Shown here: positions 42,088 to 51,318 of the stretch, one piece after another | How positions within the stretch are numbered: position 1 is the stretch's first letter | Layout of the letters: each line of letters starts with the position of its first letter | Assembly: GCF_035944355.1 (NCBI RefSeq) | Contig: NZ_DASZBH010000012.1 | Coordinates: forward strand, 186,001 to 250,000 | Direction of reading: 5' to 3' | From: Frateuria_A sp035944355 | GTDB taxonomy: Bacteria; Pseudomonadota; Gammaproteobacteria; Xanthomonadales; Rhodanobacteraceae | Length of the DNA: 64,000 bases | The notes under the pieces: generated by a model | Databases searched by the model: none | What the model saw: only the letters and a program-made list of their open reading frames with translations | What the model was told of the DNA's origin: nothing | Program-made: the position numbers and the translations under genes

Positions 42088-42222
42088 CTCCCTTTCCCCG
42101 GCCACGCCGGGGAGAGGCTGGGGCGCTTGCTTGGCTTGCGCCTTGGATGGAGGGGCAAGGAGCGAAAGACCTCCCCCTCTCCCCAACCCTCTCCCCCGGG
42201 CTGCGCCCGAGGGAGAGGGAGC
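42088..42222. repeat. Composite REP/BIME-like element after polA
   Basis: Unit A (42088-42123): CTCCCTTTCCCCGG and CCGGGGAGAGGCTGGGG. Unit B (42181-42222), inverted: CCCCAACCCTCTCC..., with a 14-base stem CCCTCTCCCCCGGG / CCCGAGGGAGAGGG. The units are ~57 bases apart. Same family and same two-unit arrangement as the uvrD insert 2 kb away. Confidence 0.8.
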
Positions 42223-42227
42223 AAAAG

Positions 42228-44954
42228 CTAGTGCGCCTGCTCCCAGTTCGCGCCCACGCCCACGTCCACCACCAGCGGCACGGCAAGCTCTGCGGCGCCG
42301 GACATGCGCTCGGTCACCGCCTGGCGCATGGCGTCCACGGCGTCCTCCTGCACCTCGAACACCAGTTCGTCGTGCACCTGCATCAGCATGTGCGCGTCGG
42401 TGCGCTCGCACAGGTACGAGCCCATCGCGATCATGGCCCGCTTGATGATGTCCGCGGCGCTGCCCTGCATGGGCGCGTTGACCGCGGCGCGCTCGGCGCC
42501 GGCGCGCAGGGCCTGGTTGCGGGCCTTGAGGTTCTCCAGGTACAGGCGGCGGCCGAAGATGGTCTCCACGTAGCCGTCGCGGTGCGCCTGCTCGCGGGTA
42601 GCGTCCATGAAGGCGCGTACGCCGGCGAAGCGCGAGAAGTAGCGGGCCATGTAGTCGCTGGCTTCCCCGCGATCGATCCCCAGCTGCCGGGCCAGGCCGA
42701 AAGCGCTCATGCCGTACATCAGGCCGAAGTTGATCGCCTTGGCGGCGCGGCGCTGGTTGAGCGTGATCTCTTCCGGCGCCACGCCGAATACCTCGGCGGC
42801 GGTGGCGCGGTGCACGTCGCCGCCGCTCCTGAAGGCGCGCAGCAGCGCCTCGTCGCCGGACAGGTGCGCCATGATGCGCAGCTCGATCTGCGAGTAATCC
42901 GCCGCCATCACCACCCAGCCCGGCGGCGCGATGAAGGCGGCACGGATGCGCCGGCCCTCGTCGGTGCGCACCGGGATGTTCTGCAGGTTGGGGTCGGAGG
43001 AGGAGATGCGCCCGGTCGCCACCGCCGCCTGGTGGTAGCAGGTATGCACGCGGCCCGTGCGCGGGTTGACCATGGAGGCCAATTTATCGGTGTACGTGGA
43101 GCGCAGCTTGGCCAGGCCGCGGTAGTCCAGGATCAATCGCGGCAGCGCGTGGTCGTCGGCAATCGCCTCCAGCGCCTCCTCGTTGGTGGAGGGCTGGCCC
43201 TTGGGCGTCTTCAGCTTGGCCGCCAGCCCCAGCTCGTCGAACAGGATCGCCTGCAGCTGCTTGGGCGAATCCAGGCTGAAATCACGCCCGGCGTGCGCAT
43301 AGGCCTGCTGCTGCAGCTCGAGCATGCGCTTGCCCAGCTCCTGGCTCTGCCTGCGCAATTCGTCGACGTCGATCAGCACGCCCTTGCGCTCCATGCCGGC
43401 CAGGATCGGCGCGAGCGGCACCTCGATCTGCTCGTACACGCGCTTGAGCGCCGGCACGCTTTGCAGCATCGGCTGCAGCGCCTGGTGCAGGCGCAGGGTG
43501 ATGTCGGCGTCCTCGGCGGCGTAGCGGCAGGCGGTGTCGAGGTCCACCTGCGAGAACGGGATCTGCTTGGCCCCCTTGCCGGCGACTTCCTCGTACTTGA
43601 TGGTCTGGTAGCCCAGGTAGCGGGCGGCCAGCGAGTCCATGTCGTGGCGCGTGGCGGTCGCGTTCCACGCGTAGGAGGCGAGCATGGAATCGTGCCTGAG
43701 CCCCTGCACGCCGACGCCGTAGTGCGACAGCACGTTGATGTCGTACTTGGAGTGCTGGCCGAGCTTGGGGCGCGAGGGGTCCTCGAACAGGGGTTTGAGC
43801 GCGTGCAGCACCTGGTCGCGGTCCAGCTGCCAGGGGGCGCCCGGGTAGTCGTGCGCCAGCGGGATGTAGCAGGCCTTGCCCGGCTCGACCGCGAACGACA
43901 GGCCGATCAGCTCGGCGCGCATGGCGTCGATACTGCTGGTTTCGGTGTCGAAGGCGATCAGCGGAGCCTCGCGCAGCTTGCCGAGCCAGCGCTCGAATTG
44001 CTCCGGCGTGGTGACCAGCTCGTATTCGCCCGGGCGTGCGTCCGCCGCGCTCGGAGCCGCCTGGACGGGCGGCGCGGGCGCGACCTCGGGTATCGGCGCC
44101 GGGCCGCCGGCCTCGGCGTCGAGGTCCTTCAATGCAGCCTTGAACTCGTAGCGGGTGAACAGTTCGCGCAGCGCGGCGGTGTCACGTTCGCGCAGGGTGA
44201 GGTCGGACGGGCCGTGTTCGAGTCCGACGTCGGTGCGGATGGTCACCAGCTCGCGCGACAGCGGCAGCTTGGGCAGCGCCTCGCGCAGGTACTCGCCGAT
44301 CTTGCCGCCGACCTTGTCCGCGTTGGCGATCACGCCCTCCAGCGAGCCGTACTCGGCCAGCCACTTGGCCGCCGTCTTGGGGCCGCACTTGGTCACGCCC
44401 GGCACGTTGTCGATGCTGTCGCCGGTGAGGCTCAGGAAATCGACTATGCGCCCTGGCGGCACGCCGAACTTCTCGGTGACGCCGGCGATGTCCAGCGTCA
44501 CGTTGGTCATCGTGTTGACCAGCGTCACGTGTGGCCCCACCAGCTGGGCCAGGTCCTTGTCGCCGGTGGAGATGGTCACGTCGATGCCTTGCGCCGCGGC
44601 CGCCTGGGCCAGCGTGCCGATCACGTCGTCGGCCTCCACGCCGGGGATGCACAGGATCGGGAAGCCCAGTGCGCCGACGATCGCCATCATCGGCTCGACC
44701 TGGGCGCGCAGGTCGTCGGGCATCGGCGGACGGTTGGCCTTGTACTCGGCGTAGATCTCGTCGCGAAAGGTGCGCCCGGGCGCATCGCAGACGAAGGCCA
44801 GGTATTCGGGCTGCGCCTTGAGCGTGGCGCGCAGCATGTTGACCACGCCGAACAGCGCGCCGGTGGGCTCGCCGCGCGCATTGGTCAGCGGCGGCAGTGC
44901 ATGGAAGGCGCGGTAGAGGTAGGAGGAACCGTCGATCAGGATGAGCTTGGGCAT
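42228..44954 (-). CDS. polA: DNA polymerase I
   Basis: A 908-residue polymerase with all three domains. 5' nuclease domain (~1-290: LILIDGSSYLYRAFHALP, TGDKDLAQLV, GVPPGRIVDFLSLTGD). 3'-5' exonuclease with intact motifs: FDTETSSIDAM, QHSKYDINVL and YAAEDADITL. Polymerase with motif A DYSQIELRIMAHLSGD, motif B RRAAKAINFGLMYGMS and motif C MQVHDELVFEV. It fills gaps and removes RNA primers. The start at 44954 is fixed by the conserved MPKLILIDGSS; the upstream extension of the frame is antisense. Divergent from the DUF2782 gene across 93 bases. Confidence 0.97.
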   Translation of the reverse strand: MPKLILIDGSSYLYRAFHALPPLTNARGEPTGALFGVVNMLRATLKAQPEYLAFVCDAPGRTFRDEIYAEYKANRPPMPDDLRAQVEPMMAIVGALGFPILCIPGVEADDVIGTLAQAAAAQGIDVTISTGDKDLAQLVGPHVTLVNTMTNVTLDIAGVTEKFGVPPGRIVDFLSLTGDSIDNVPGVTKCGPKTAAKWLAEYGSLEGVIANADKVGGKIGEYLREALPKLPLSRELVTIRTDVGLEHGPSDLTLRERDTAALRELFTRYEFKAALKDLDAEAGGPAPIPEVAPAPPVQAAPSAADARPGEYELVTTPEQFERWLGKLREAPLIAFDTETSSIDAMRAELIGLSFAVEPGKACYIPLAHDYPGAPWQLDRDQVLHALKPLFEDPSRPKLGQHSKYDINVLSHYGVGVQGLRHDSMLASYAWNATATRHDMDSLAARYLGYQTIKYEEVAGKGAKQIPFSQVDLDTACRYAAEDADITLRLHQALQPMLQSVPALKRVYEQIEVPLAPILAGMERKGVLIDVDELRRQSQELGKRMLELQQQAYAHAGRDFSLDSPKQLQAILFDELGLAAKLKTPKGQPSTNEEALEAIADDHALPRLILDYRGLAKLRSTYTDKLASMVNPRTGRVHTCYHQAAVATGRISSSDPNLQNIPVRTDEGRRIRAAFIAPPGWVVMAADYSQIELRIMAHLSGDEALLRAFRSGGDVHRATAAEVFGVAPEEITLNQRRAAKAINFGLMYGMSAFGLARQLGIDRGEASDYMARYFSRFAGVRAFMDATREQAHRDGYVETIFGRRLYLENLKARNQALRAGAERAAVNAPMQGSAADIIKRAMIAMGSYLCERTDAHMLMQVHDELVFEVQEDAVDAMRQAVTERMSGAAELAVPLVVDVGVGANWEQAH

Positions 44955-45047
44955 GGAAACGATTCTCGCACGCGTGCCATGAGATCGCGGTTCACCGGGC
45001 CACGCCGGGGCCGCTGCTATGCTCGCGGTACATCGACGGAGTCCCCC

Positions 45048-45518
45048 ATGAAGTCTTCTGCCGCCATCGTCCTCGCCGCCGCCCTGGCCACCGCCCCGGC
45101 TTTCGCGCAGACCCGGCCGCCGGTCAACGTGCCGCCGCCCCCGGGCATGAACGATCCGGGCGTGCATGCGAGCGCGCCGGCCTCTCCCCAGGCATCGCCC
45201 GCCGCCGCCCCGGCGCATGGCAGCACGTCGCTGCTGCCGGTCACGCCCGCGCCGATCAGGTCCGGCCAGCCGCTGCCGGAAGTGAGCGTGCACCAGCAGG
45301 GCGAGAACACCGTGCAGGAGTACCGCCGCAACGGCCAGCTCTACATGGTGGTGGTGACGCCGCCCAACGGCATCGCGCAGACCTACATGGTCGACCCCAG
45401 CGGCCGGCTGGTCGACGAGCACGGCCAGAAGCCGGCGCGGCCGGTGATGTACAAGGTGCTGGAGTGGGGCAAGAGCAAGCCGGCACCGGCGGCCTCCGCG
45501 GGCGGCAACGGCGACTGA
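45048..45518 (+). CDS. DUF2782 domain secreted protein
   Basis: A 156-residue protein: signal peptide (1-21, FAQ), a proline/alanine-rich spacer (~25-75) and a DUF2782 domain (~80-140: PEVSVHQQGENTVQEYRRNGQLYMVVVTPPNG, TYMVDPSGRL). DUF2782 genes lie next to polA in many Gammaproteobacteria, as here. Function unknown. GACGGAG precedes the ATG. Confidence 0.87.
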   Translation: MKSSAAIVLAAALATAPAFAQTRPPVNVPPPPGMNDPGVHASAPASPQASPAAAPAHGSTSLLPVTPAPIRSGQPLPEVSVHQQGENTVQEYRRNGQLYMVVVTPPNGIAQTYMVDPSGRLVDEHGQKPARPVMYKVLEWGKSKPAPAASAGGNGD

Positions 45519-45528
45519 GGCGTCCGCC

Positions 45529-45960
45529 ATGGACCTGCGCCAGAGCTGGTTGCTGTTCGCGCTGGGTTCGGCCTTCTTCGCCGCGCTGACGGCGCTGTTC
45601 GGCAAGCTCGGCGTGGCGGGGATCAATTCCAATCTGGCCACGTTCATCCGCACGCTGGTGATCCTCGCTGTCACCGCCGGCATCCTCAGCCTGCGCGGCG
45701 AATGGGCGCGGCCCGCAGGCCTGCCCTGGCACAGCTGGCTGTTCCTGGTGCTTTCCGGGATCGCCACCGGGCTTTCGTGGCTGTGCTACTACCGGGCCCT
45801 GCAGCTGGGCCCGGTGAGCAAGGTCGCGCCGATCGACAAGCTCAGCGTGGCGATGGCGATCGTGCTGGGGCTGGTGTTCCTTGGCGAGCGGCCGAGCCTG
45901 TCGTTGCTGGTGGGCGGCGCGCTGATCGTGGCCGGTGCGGTCGTCATCGCGCTGTTCTGA
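45529..45960 (+). CDS. Half-size EamA membrane transporter
   Basis: A 143-residue protein with one EamA unit of five helices (LLFALGSAFFAALTALFGKLG at the start, RALQLGPVSKVAPIDKLSV and LGLVFLGERPSLSLLVGGALI). Full EamA/DMT carriers have two such units; a one-unit protein would work as a dimer. Starts 10 bases after the DUF2782 stop, so probably co-transcribed with it. Substrate unknown. Confidence 0.87.
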   Translation: MDLRQSWLLFALGSAFFAALTALFGKLGVAGINSNLATFIRTLVILAVTAGILSLRGEWARPAGLPWHSWLFLVLSGIATGLSWLCYYRALQLGPVSKVAPIDKLSVAMAIVLGLVFLGERPSLSLLVGGALIVAGAVVIALF

Positions 45961-45972
45961 GCGCGGCCGCGA

Positions 45973-46683
45973 TCAGGCCGGGTCGTCCAGTTCCGGATAA
46001 TGGCGGAAAAGGCCGCTCTCGTTGAACGGCAGGCGCCGCGGCGAGGCGAGGTAGGCGGCGACGCGCGGGCGGGCGGCGACTTCCGCCGCGAGCGCGCCAA
46101 GCCGCGGCAGCCCGGTGCGCAGGCGCGCCATGGCGCGCGGAAAGGCGTAGTCCAGGCCGGCGAGCAGTTGGAACAGCGACAGGTCCACGTAGGAATGGCT
46201 GCCCAGCGCGTGGCGCCCGTCGCCGCGCCCGAGCACGCGCTCGAAGTAGTCCAGGTACTTCGGTAGCCGGTGCTGGCGCAGGTCGGCGGCGCGTCGCGCG
46301 GCTTCGGGTTTCTGGTCGTGGTAGTAGAGGCCGGCGGCGATCGGGTGATGGCTGTCGTGGATCTCGGCGACCAGGTCGGCGATGGTCAACTGCAACTGGT
46401 TGGCATAGATGCGCCGCGCCTCGCCCTCGGGCACCAGCCGCAGGTGCTGGCCCAGGTAGTCCAGGATGGCGGCGGTCTGTGCGATCAGCAGGTGGCCGGC
46501 CTTGAGGAAGGGCGGAGCGAACGGCAGCGCCTCGTCGCGCCTGCCGTCGAGGAAGGGCTTCATGGCCGCATCGCCTTGTTCGCGCGCGACGTCCACATAG
46601 TCCGCGCCGGCGTCCTCCAGGGCCAGGCGCACGAATTCGCCTCGGCCCTGTATGCCGGTCCAGTAGTAGAGCTCGTAGGTCAT
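45973..46683 (-). CDS. Glutathione S-transferase family protein
   Basis: A 236-residue GST. The thioredoxin-like N-terminal domain has LYYWTGIQGRGEFVRLALEDAG and the glutathione-site QTAAILDYLGQ; the C-terminal helical domain ends with LPFNESGLFRHYPELD. The N-terminal tyrosine/threonine pair may act as catalytic residue. Closest to the GSTs with a sigma/mu-like N-terminus found in Proteobacteria. GGGAG lies 8 bases before the chosen ATG at 46683; an ATG two codons upstream is less well placed. Confidence 0.88.
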   Translation of the reverse strand: MTYELYYWTGIQGRGEFVRLALEDAGADYVDVAREQGDAAMKPFLDGRRDEALPFAPPFLKAGHLLIAQTAAILDYLGQHLRLVPEGEARRIYANQLQLTIADLVAEIHDSHHPIAAGLYYHDQKPEAARRAADLRQHRLPKYLDYFERVLGRGDGRHALGSHSYVDLSLFQLLAGLDYAFPRAMARLRTGLPRLGALAAEVAARPRVAAYLASPRRLPFNESGLFRHYPELDDPA

Positions 46684-46772
46684 GGGCATGGGCTCCCGTT
46701 GGCCTTGCCAAGGCTCGCAAGCGGCGCCATAAGGAGTCGTGAGGGTTACGCCGCGGCCGCACGGGAGTCGCC

Positions 46773-47057
46773 ATGGACCAAACCGCCTTCCTCTCCTCGC
46801 TCGCCGGCAGCGAACCGCCGCCCGACCTTTCCGTCCACCTGCAGGCGCTGTGGTGGCTGGGCCGCGGCGCGCCGGAGCGCGCCCACCACCTGGTGCAGGT
46901 GCTGGAGGACACGGGCGCCGCCGCCATCCATGCGCACGTGCATCGCCTCGAGGGCGACGAGGGCAATGCCCTCTACTGGTACGGGCGCGCGGGGTTGCCG
47001 TTCTGCACAGAACCGATCAAGGCCGAGTGGCAGGCGCTGGTGGGGCGTTTCCTGTGA
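46773..47057 (+). CDS. Conserved hypothetical protein
   Basis: A 94-residue soluble protein. It has an AHVHRLEGDEGNALYWYGRAG segment that I recognise from small uncharacterised proteins of Proteobacteria and fungi; W/H residues are frequent (LQALWWLGRG, AHHLVQVLED). Helical, possibly one TPR-like pair. Divergent from the GST gene and convergent with purH. Function unknown. Confidence 0.7.
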   Translation: MDQTAFLSSLAGSEPPPDLSVHLQALWWLGRGAPERAHHLVQVLEDTGAAAIHAHVHRLEGDEGNALYWYGRAGLPFCTEPIKAEWQALVGRFL

Positions 47058-47133
47058 CGCCTGGTTGCCTCCCGCGGCGGGAGCGCGCGCGCGATGAGCG
47101 CCTGGTTTCAGCGGAGGTTGCGCGCCGCCCGGA

Positions 47134-47172
47134 CCCTCACTCCAGCCCCTCTCCGGATGGGAGAGAGGCTCC
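47134..47172. repeat. Single REP-like unit after purH
   Basis: CCCTCACTCCAGCC then CCTCTCC-GGAT-GGGAGAGAGG stem. Same family as the uvrD insert, one unit only. It ends 5 bases from the purH stop codon, the same distance as the copy after polA. Confidence 0.7.
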
Positions 47173-47177
47173 AAGGC

Positions 47178-48800
47178 TCAGTGGCGGAAGTGGCGCATGC
47201 CGGTAAACACCATGGCCATGTCGTGCTCGTCGGCAGCCGCGATGACCTCGGCGTCACGCATCGAGCCGCCCGGCTGGATCACCGCGGCGATGCCGGCCTC
47301 GGCGGCCGCGTCGATGCCGTCCCGGAACGGGAAGAAGGCGTCGCTCGCCATCACCGAGCCGCGCACTTCGAGCTTCTCGTCCGCCGCCTTGATGCCGGCG
47401 ATCTTCGCGCTGTACACGCGGCTCATCTGGCCGGCGCCGATGCCGATGGTCTGGCGGTGCTTGGCGTAGACGATGGCGTTGGACTTGACGAACTTGGCCA
47501 CCTTCCAGGCGAAGATCAGGTCGTCGATCTGCTCGGGCGTGGGCGCGCGCTTGGTCACCACCTTGAGGTCGGCGGCGCCGATCATGCCGGTGTCGGCGGT
47601 CTGGATCAGCAGCCCGGAGCCCACGCGCTTGACGTTCATGCCGGGGTGCGGGGCGCGCAGGTCGCCTCGCTCCAGATCGGCGTTCGCCGGCGGCGGGATT
47701 TCCAGCACGCGCACGTTGCCCTTCTTCGCGAAGGCCTTGAGCGCATCGTCGGCATAGCCGGGCGCCAGCACCACCTCGACGAACTGCCGCTCGACAATGG
47801 ATCGCGCGGTGGCGCCGTCGACCTCGCGGTTGAACGCGATGATGCCGCCGAAGGCCGAGGTGGGGTCGGTCTGGAAGGCCAGGTCGTAGGCCTTGGCCGT
47901 CCCCTCCAGGCTCACCGCCACGCCGCACGGGTTGGCGTGCTTGACGATCACGCAGGCCGGCTTGACGAAGCTGCGCACGCACTCCCATGCCGCGTCGGCG
48001 TCGGCGATGTTGTTGAACGAGAGTTCCTTGCCCTGCAGCTGGCGGAAGGTCGCCAGCGTGCCCGGCGCCGGATAGAGGTCGCGGTAGAACGCGGCGCTCT
48101 GGTGCGGGTTCTCGCCGTAGCGCAGGTCCATCAGCTTCACGAAGCGGCCATTGGCCTGGCCGCCGAACGTCTCGTGGCCGGCGATGGCGTCGTGCGCCTC
48201 GTTGAGCTTCAGGCTCGAGAGATAGTCGCTGATCGCGCCGTCGTAGTCGGAGACGCGATTGAATGCGGCCACCGCGAGCCTGAAGCGGGTGGCGCGCGAG
48301 AGGCCGCCGTCGCGCTCGATCTCGGCGAGCGCATCCTCGTACTGGTCGGGCGAGGTCAGCACCGCCACGTCGGCCCAGTTCTTCGCGGCCGAGCGCAGCA
48401 TCGCGGGGCCGCCGATATCGATGTTCTCGATGGCCTGTTCCAGCGTGCAGTCGGGCCGGGCGACGGTCTGCTCGAACGGGTAAAGGTTGAGCACCAGCAG
48501 GTCGATCGGCTGGATGCCGAGCTGGGCCATGACCGCGTCGTCCGTGCCGCGCCGGCCGAGCAGGCCGCCGTGCACCTTCGGGTGCAGCGTCTTGACGCGG
48601 CCGTCCATGATCTCGGGAAATCCGGTGAGCTCGCTGACGTCGGTGACCGCGATGCCGGCTTCACGCAAGGCACGGGCCGAGCCGCCGGTGGACAGCAGCT
48701 GCACGCCCCGGGCGGCGAGCCGGCGCCCCAGCTCGATCAGCCCGGTCTTGTCGGAAACGCTGAGCAGGGCGCGGCGGACGGGCGTGACGGCGGCGGACAT
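47178..48800 (-). CDS. purH: Bifunctional AICAR transformylase/IMP cyclohydrolase
   Basis: A 540-residue PurH catalysing the last two steps of IMP synthesis. The N-terminal MGS-like cyclohydrolase domain (~1-190) has ALLSVSDKTGLIELG and STGGSARAL; the transformylase domain has the catalytic Lys-His in CVIVKHANPCGVAVS and the ending VIQPGGSMRDAEVIAAADEH. Last gene of the leftward block headed by aroQ; purD, a frequent neighbour, is not here. Confidence 0.97.
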   Translation of the reverse strand: MSAAVTPVRRALLSVSDKTGLIELGRRLAARGVQLLSTGGSARALREAGIAVTDVSELTGFPEIMDGRVKTLHPKVHGGLLGRRGTDDAVMAQLGIQPIDLLVLNLYPFEQTVARPDCTLEQAIENIDIGGPAMLRSAAKNWADVAVLTSPDQYEDALAEIERDGGLSRATRFRLAVAAFNRVSDYDGAISDYLSSLKLNEAHDAIAGHETFGGQANGRFVKLMDLRYGENPHQSAAFYRDLYPAPGTLATFRQLQGKELSFNNIADADAAWECVRSFVKPACVIVKHANPCGVAVSLEGTAKAYDLAFQTDPTSAFGGIIAFNREVDGATARSIVERQFVEVVLAPGYADDALKAFAKKGNVRVLEIPPPANADLERGDLRAPHPGMNVKRVGSGLLIQTADTGMIGAADLKVVTKRAPTPEQIDDLIFAWKVAKFVKSNAIVYAKHRQTIGIGAGQMSRVYSAKIAGIKAADEKLEVRGSVMASDAFFPFRDGIDAAAEAGIAAVIQPGGSMRDAEVIAAADEHDMAMVFTGMRHFRH

Positions 48801-48927
48801 GGCGGCTTCCAGAAGGGGAAAGCCCGCAATTATAGCCCGAGTGGGCGGAGCTATTTTTTTGGACGGCTAGACGGCCAAGCTTGGGCTCGAGCGCAAGGCA
48901 GAGCTGCCTTGCGCGGCCTGAAAGGCC

Positions 48928-49218
48928 TTACAGCAGGCCGTGCGCGGCCAGCTTCTTGCGCAGCGTGGCGCGGTTGATGCCGAGCACGGCGGCGGCGCGG
49001 CTCTGGTTGCCGTCGTGGAAGGCCAGCACTTCGCGCAGCAGCGGGCCTTCGACTTCGTGGATCACCAGCGCGTGCAGGCCTTCGTCGCAAGCGGTATCGC
49101 CGATGTCGGCCAGGTAGCGGCGCACGGTGCGGCTGACGCACTCGCCAAGTGCGCTCTGCGACGGCGGAGTCTCCCGGACGGCCTCGGTGACAGGCAATCG
49201 AACGACGTTCACGGGCAT
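48928..49218 (-). CDS. fis: Fis-family nucleoid-associated regulator
   Basis: A 96-residue Fis. The C-terminal helix-turn-helix reads GNQSRAAAVLGINRATLRKKL, the E. coli Fis DNA-binding motif. The N-terminal half is divergent (LPVTEAVRETPPSQSALG). Fis bends DNA and activates growth-related promoters. Between the DUF3426 gene and purH, a place seen in related Xanthomonadales; the E. coli dusB partner is missing. Confidence 0.93.
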   Translation of the reverse strand: MPVNVVRLPVTEAVRETPPSQSALGECVSRTVRRYLADIGDTACDEGLHALVIHEVEGPLLREVLAFHDGNQSRAAAVLGINRATLRKKLAAHGLL

Positions 49219-49377
49219 TCCCTCACGAGCGACGCGGCGGCTGCTTGGGCCGCTGCAATGGTTATGTCGGATCTGCCGCTGGCGGCGGCGCGCTTGGCAT
49301 GCGTTGGAGCGTGCGCAAAGGGGGAGTGTACCGGCGCGGGGGGATAAATTTAAGTGCTTGCGTGCAGCCGGTTGGTT

Positions 49378-50166
49378 TCACTCGAAACCGAATTCGAAGG
49401 CCACCGCGCGCGCGCCCGGATCGGCCACCTCGATCAGCAGCGCGGCGCTCGCGCCGGGCGCCAGGCCGGCACGGATCGCCGCGGCGTCATCGAGGTATTC
49501 GGACGGGCGCAGGCGGCGCATCGCCAGGCGATGCCCGTCGGCATCGGAGAGGGTGAGCGTGACCACCGGGAAGGGCTGCGCGAAGGGGGCATCGTTGCGG
49601 ATGGTGGCGCTGACCATCAGCGCGCCAGGCACGCTCGGGTGCGCCTGCACGTCGCGGGCGACCACGCGCAACTGGCGCACGTCGCGCACCAAGGGCAACT
49701 CGCAGCCGAGGGCGGCGCAGGCCTGGCGCAGCCAGGCGCCGAGGGTCGGGTCGGCGACGAGCTCGGCGCGCTTGGCCCAAGCCACCTGCGCCGCCAGCAG
49801 CAGGGCCAGCAGCAGGCAGGTGACGATCCAGGGCCAGCGCCGCGCGCGCCGGCGCGGCGCGCGGCGGTCGTGCACGAAGTGCGGGGTGAATGCCGGTTCG
49901 GCCGGCGCCGCGGTCATGGCTGGCGCCGCCGCGGCCGCCGTGTTGGCGTGCGGCCGATAGACGGCCAACTCGAGCTTGGGCGCCTGCTCGGAGCGGACGT
50001 GCGCAGGCAGCAGGCGGAACGGCTCGGGCGGCAACTGGCCGGTGAGCGTTTCCAGCGCGTCGAACAGCATCTCGCAGTTGCCGCAGATCACCCCGCCGCG
50101 CGCCTGCGCCAGCGCGCCCGCATCGAGCGAGAACACGGTCAGGCAGTCGGGACACTGGGTGTACAT
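49378..50166 (-). CDS. Zinc-ribbon and DUF3426 membrane protein
   Basis: A 262-residue protein. An N-terminal MJ0042-type zinc ribbon (CPDCLTVF...CGNCEMLF, residues 5-34) is followed by a spacer, one membrane helix (~113-130, TCLLLALLLAAQVAWA) and a periplasmic DUF3426 domain (QVAWAKRAELVADPTLGAWLRQ onward, with Cys pair in ACAALGCELP). Function unknown, but it is constantly found between prmA and fis in these bacteria. Confidence 0.9.
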   Translation of the reverse strand: MYTQCPDCLTVFSLDAGALAQARGGVICGNCEMLFDALETLTGQLPPEPFRLLPAHVRSEQAPKLELAVYRPHANTAAAAAPAMTAAPAEPAFTPHFVHDRRAPRRRARRWPWIVTCLLLALLLAAQVAWAKRAELVADPTLGAWLRQACAALGCELPLVRDVRQLRVVARDVQAHPSVPGALMVSATIRNDAPFAQPFPVVTLTLSDADGHRLAMRRLRPSEYLDDAAAIRAGLAPGASAALLIEVADPGARAVAFEFGFE

Positions 50167-50230
50167 GCGCGCAAGAGTAAAGGCAAAGCCGGCGGTTGTC
50201 GGAGCGCAAGCGCACGTTGAGCGATGTCGC

Positions 50231-50269
50231 CGGCCCTTCGCCTTGAACGGGGGAAGGCGCCGAAGGCCG
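50231..50269. repeat. Palindrome between prmA and the DUF3426 gene
   Basis: GGCCCTTCGCCTT and AAGGCGCCGAAGGCC pair with small bulges. It lies in a 211-base gap. The CCTTC..G core recalls the palindrome family seen at 14774 and 62995. Confidence 0.5.
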
Positions 50270-50377
50270 ATGGGGGCGGGCTTGGCGCCTGGTCAACCAA
50301 CGCGCCGGCGGCGGATGGCTCGCCCAAGCTTGCCTCAATTGCCCTGCGGGGCAGTCCTCGCCTTGGCGGGAAAGGGA

Positions 50378-51280
50378 TCAAGCGCCGCGGCGGCGGCCGC
50401 TGATGCGCACCCAGTCCTCGCATGCGTCCACGCGCAGGCCGTCGAACCATTCGGCATAGCGCGCCAGCAACTCGTCCTGCTGGCCGTCGAGGATGCCCGA
50501 GATGGCGAACGGCGCCCCCGGCTTGCAGGCGGCGGCGAAGGTCGGCGCGAGTGCGCCCAGCGGGCCTGCCAGGATGTTGGCGACGAACACGTCGGCGGGC
50601 GCGGCCGGTTCGTCGCCGGGCAGGAACACGGCGAGCCGGTCGGCCACGCCGTTGCGTTCGGCGTTGTCGCGCGAGGCGGTCAGGGCTTGCGGGTCGTTGT
50701 CCACGCCGGTCGCGCCGGCGGCACCGAGCTTGAGCGCGGCGATGGCCAGGATGCCCGAGCCGCAGCCGTAGTCGGTCACGTGCCGGCCGGCGAGTTCGAG
50801 ACCATCGAGCCATTCCAGGCACAGCGCGGTGGTCGGATGGGTGCCGCTGCCGAAGGCCAGGCCCGGATCCAGCCGTACCACCACGATGTCTTCGCCGACG
50901 GGCGGCTCGATGTTCCAGGGATAGATCCACAGCCGGCGGCCGAACGGCATCGGCTTGAACTGGTCCATCCAGGCGCGTTCCCAATCCTCGTCGGCCACCT
51001 CGCGGAAACTGAGCTGCGAGGGCTCCAGCCAGGGCAGCAGCTCGCCCAGCGCTTCGGCCAGGCCGCGCCGGTCGGTGCCGGCGTCGAACAGCGCGTCCAG
51101 GGTGATCGTCGGCCACAGCGGCAGCTCGCCCACGCCCGGTTCGAAGATCGCCTGCTCGTCGGGCGTCTCAGCGTCGGCGTCGCGCAGGGTGATCGACAGG
51201 GCGCCGAGGTCGTCGAGGGCTTCCTCCACGCGCGGCTGCTGCTCGGCGCGGAGGGTGAGTGCGAGTTCGAGGAAGGGCAT
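50378..51280 (-). CDS. prmA: Ribosomal protein L11 methyltransferase
   Basis: A 300-residue PrmA that trimethylates ribosomal protein L11. N-terminal substrate-binding domain (MPFLELALTLRAEQ onward), then the Rossmann domain with motif I VTDYGCGSGILAIAALKLGA (~165-184), the post-I GVDNDPQAL and the catalytic-region VANILAGPLGALAP. Start placed at the conserved MPFLEL; nine residues upstream (to 51307) are possible but not conserved. accC lies 90 bases upstream. Confidence 0.95.
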   Translation of the reverse strand: MPFLELALTLRAEQQPRVEEALDDLGALSITLRDADAETPDEQAIFEPGVGELPLWPTITLDALFDAGTDRRGLAEALGELLPWLEPSQLSFREVADEDWERAWMDQFKPMPFGRRLWIYPWNIEPPVGEDIVVVRLDPGLAFGSGTHPTTALCLEWLDGLELAGRHVTDYGCGSGILAIAALKLGAAGATGVDNDPQALTASRDNAERNGVADRLAVFLPGDEPAAPADVFVANILAGPLGALAPTFAAACKPGAPFAISGILDGQQDELLARYAEWFDGLRVDACEDWVRISGRRRGA

Positions 51281-51318
51281 GGGTGGCTTCTTGCGGAAAG
51301 GCTTCAAACCTGCCGTGG

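Larger units (their letters stand above)
41811..42227. other. Noncoding region between polA and a small membrane protein gene
   Basis: 417 bases. From left to right: ribosome site of the small protein, a minus-strand terminator (41868-41904), ~180 bases with no gene that I can support, and a composite REP-like element (42088-42222) ending 5 bases from the polA stop. Confidence 0.6.

Noticed and set aside
41910..45518. A 1202-codon open frame on the plus strand opposite polA
   Set aside because: Its composition (His/Gln/Arg/Val-rich) is that of antisense GC-rich DNA, polA on the other strand has every polymerase and nuclease motif, and only its 3' end (the DUF2782 gene) is real.
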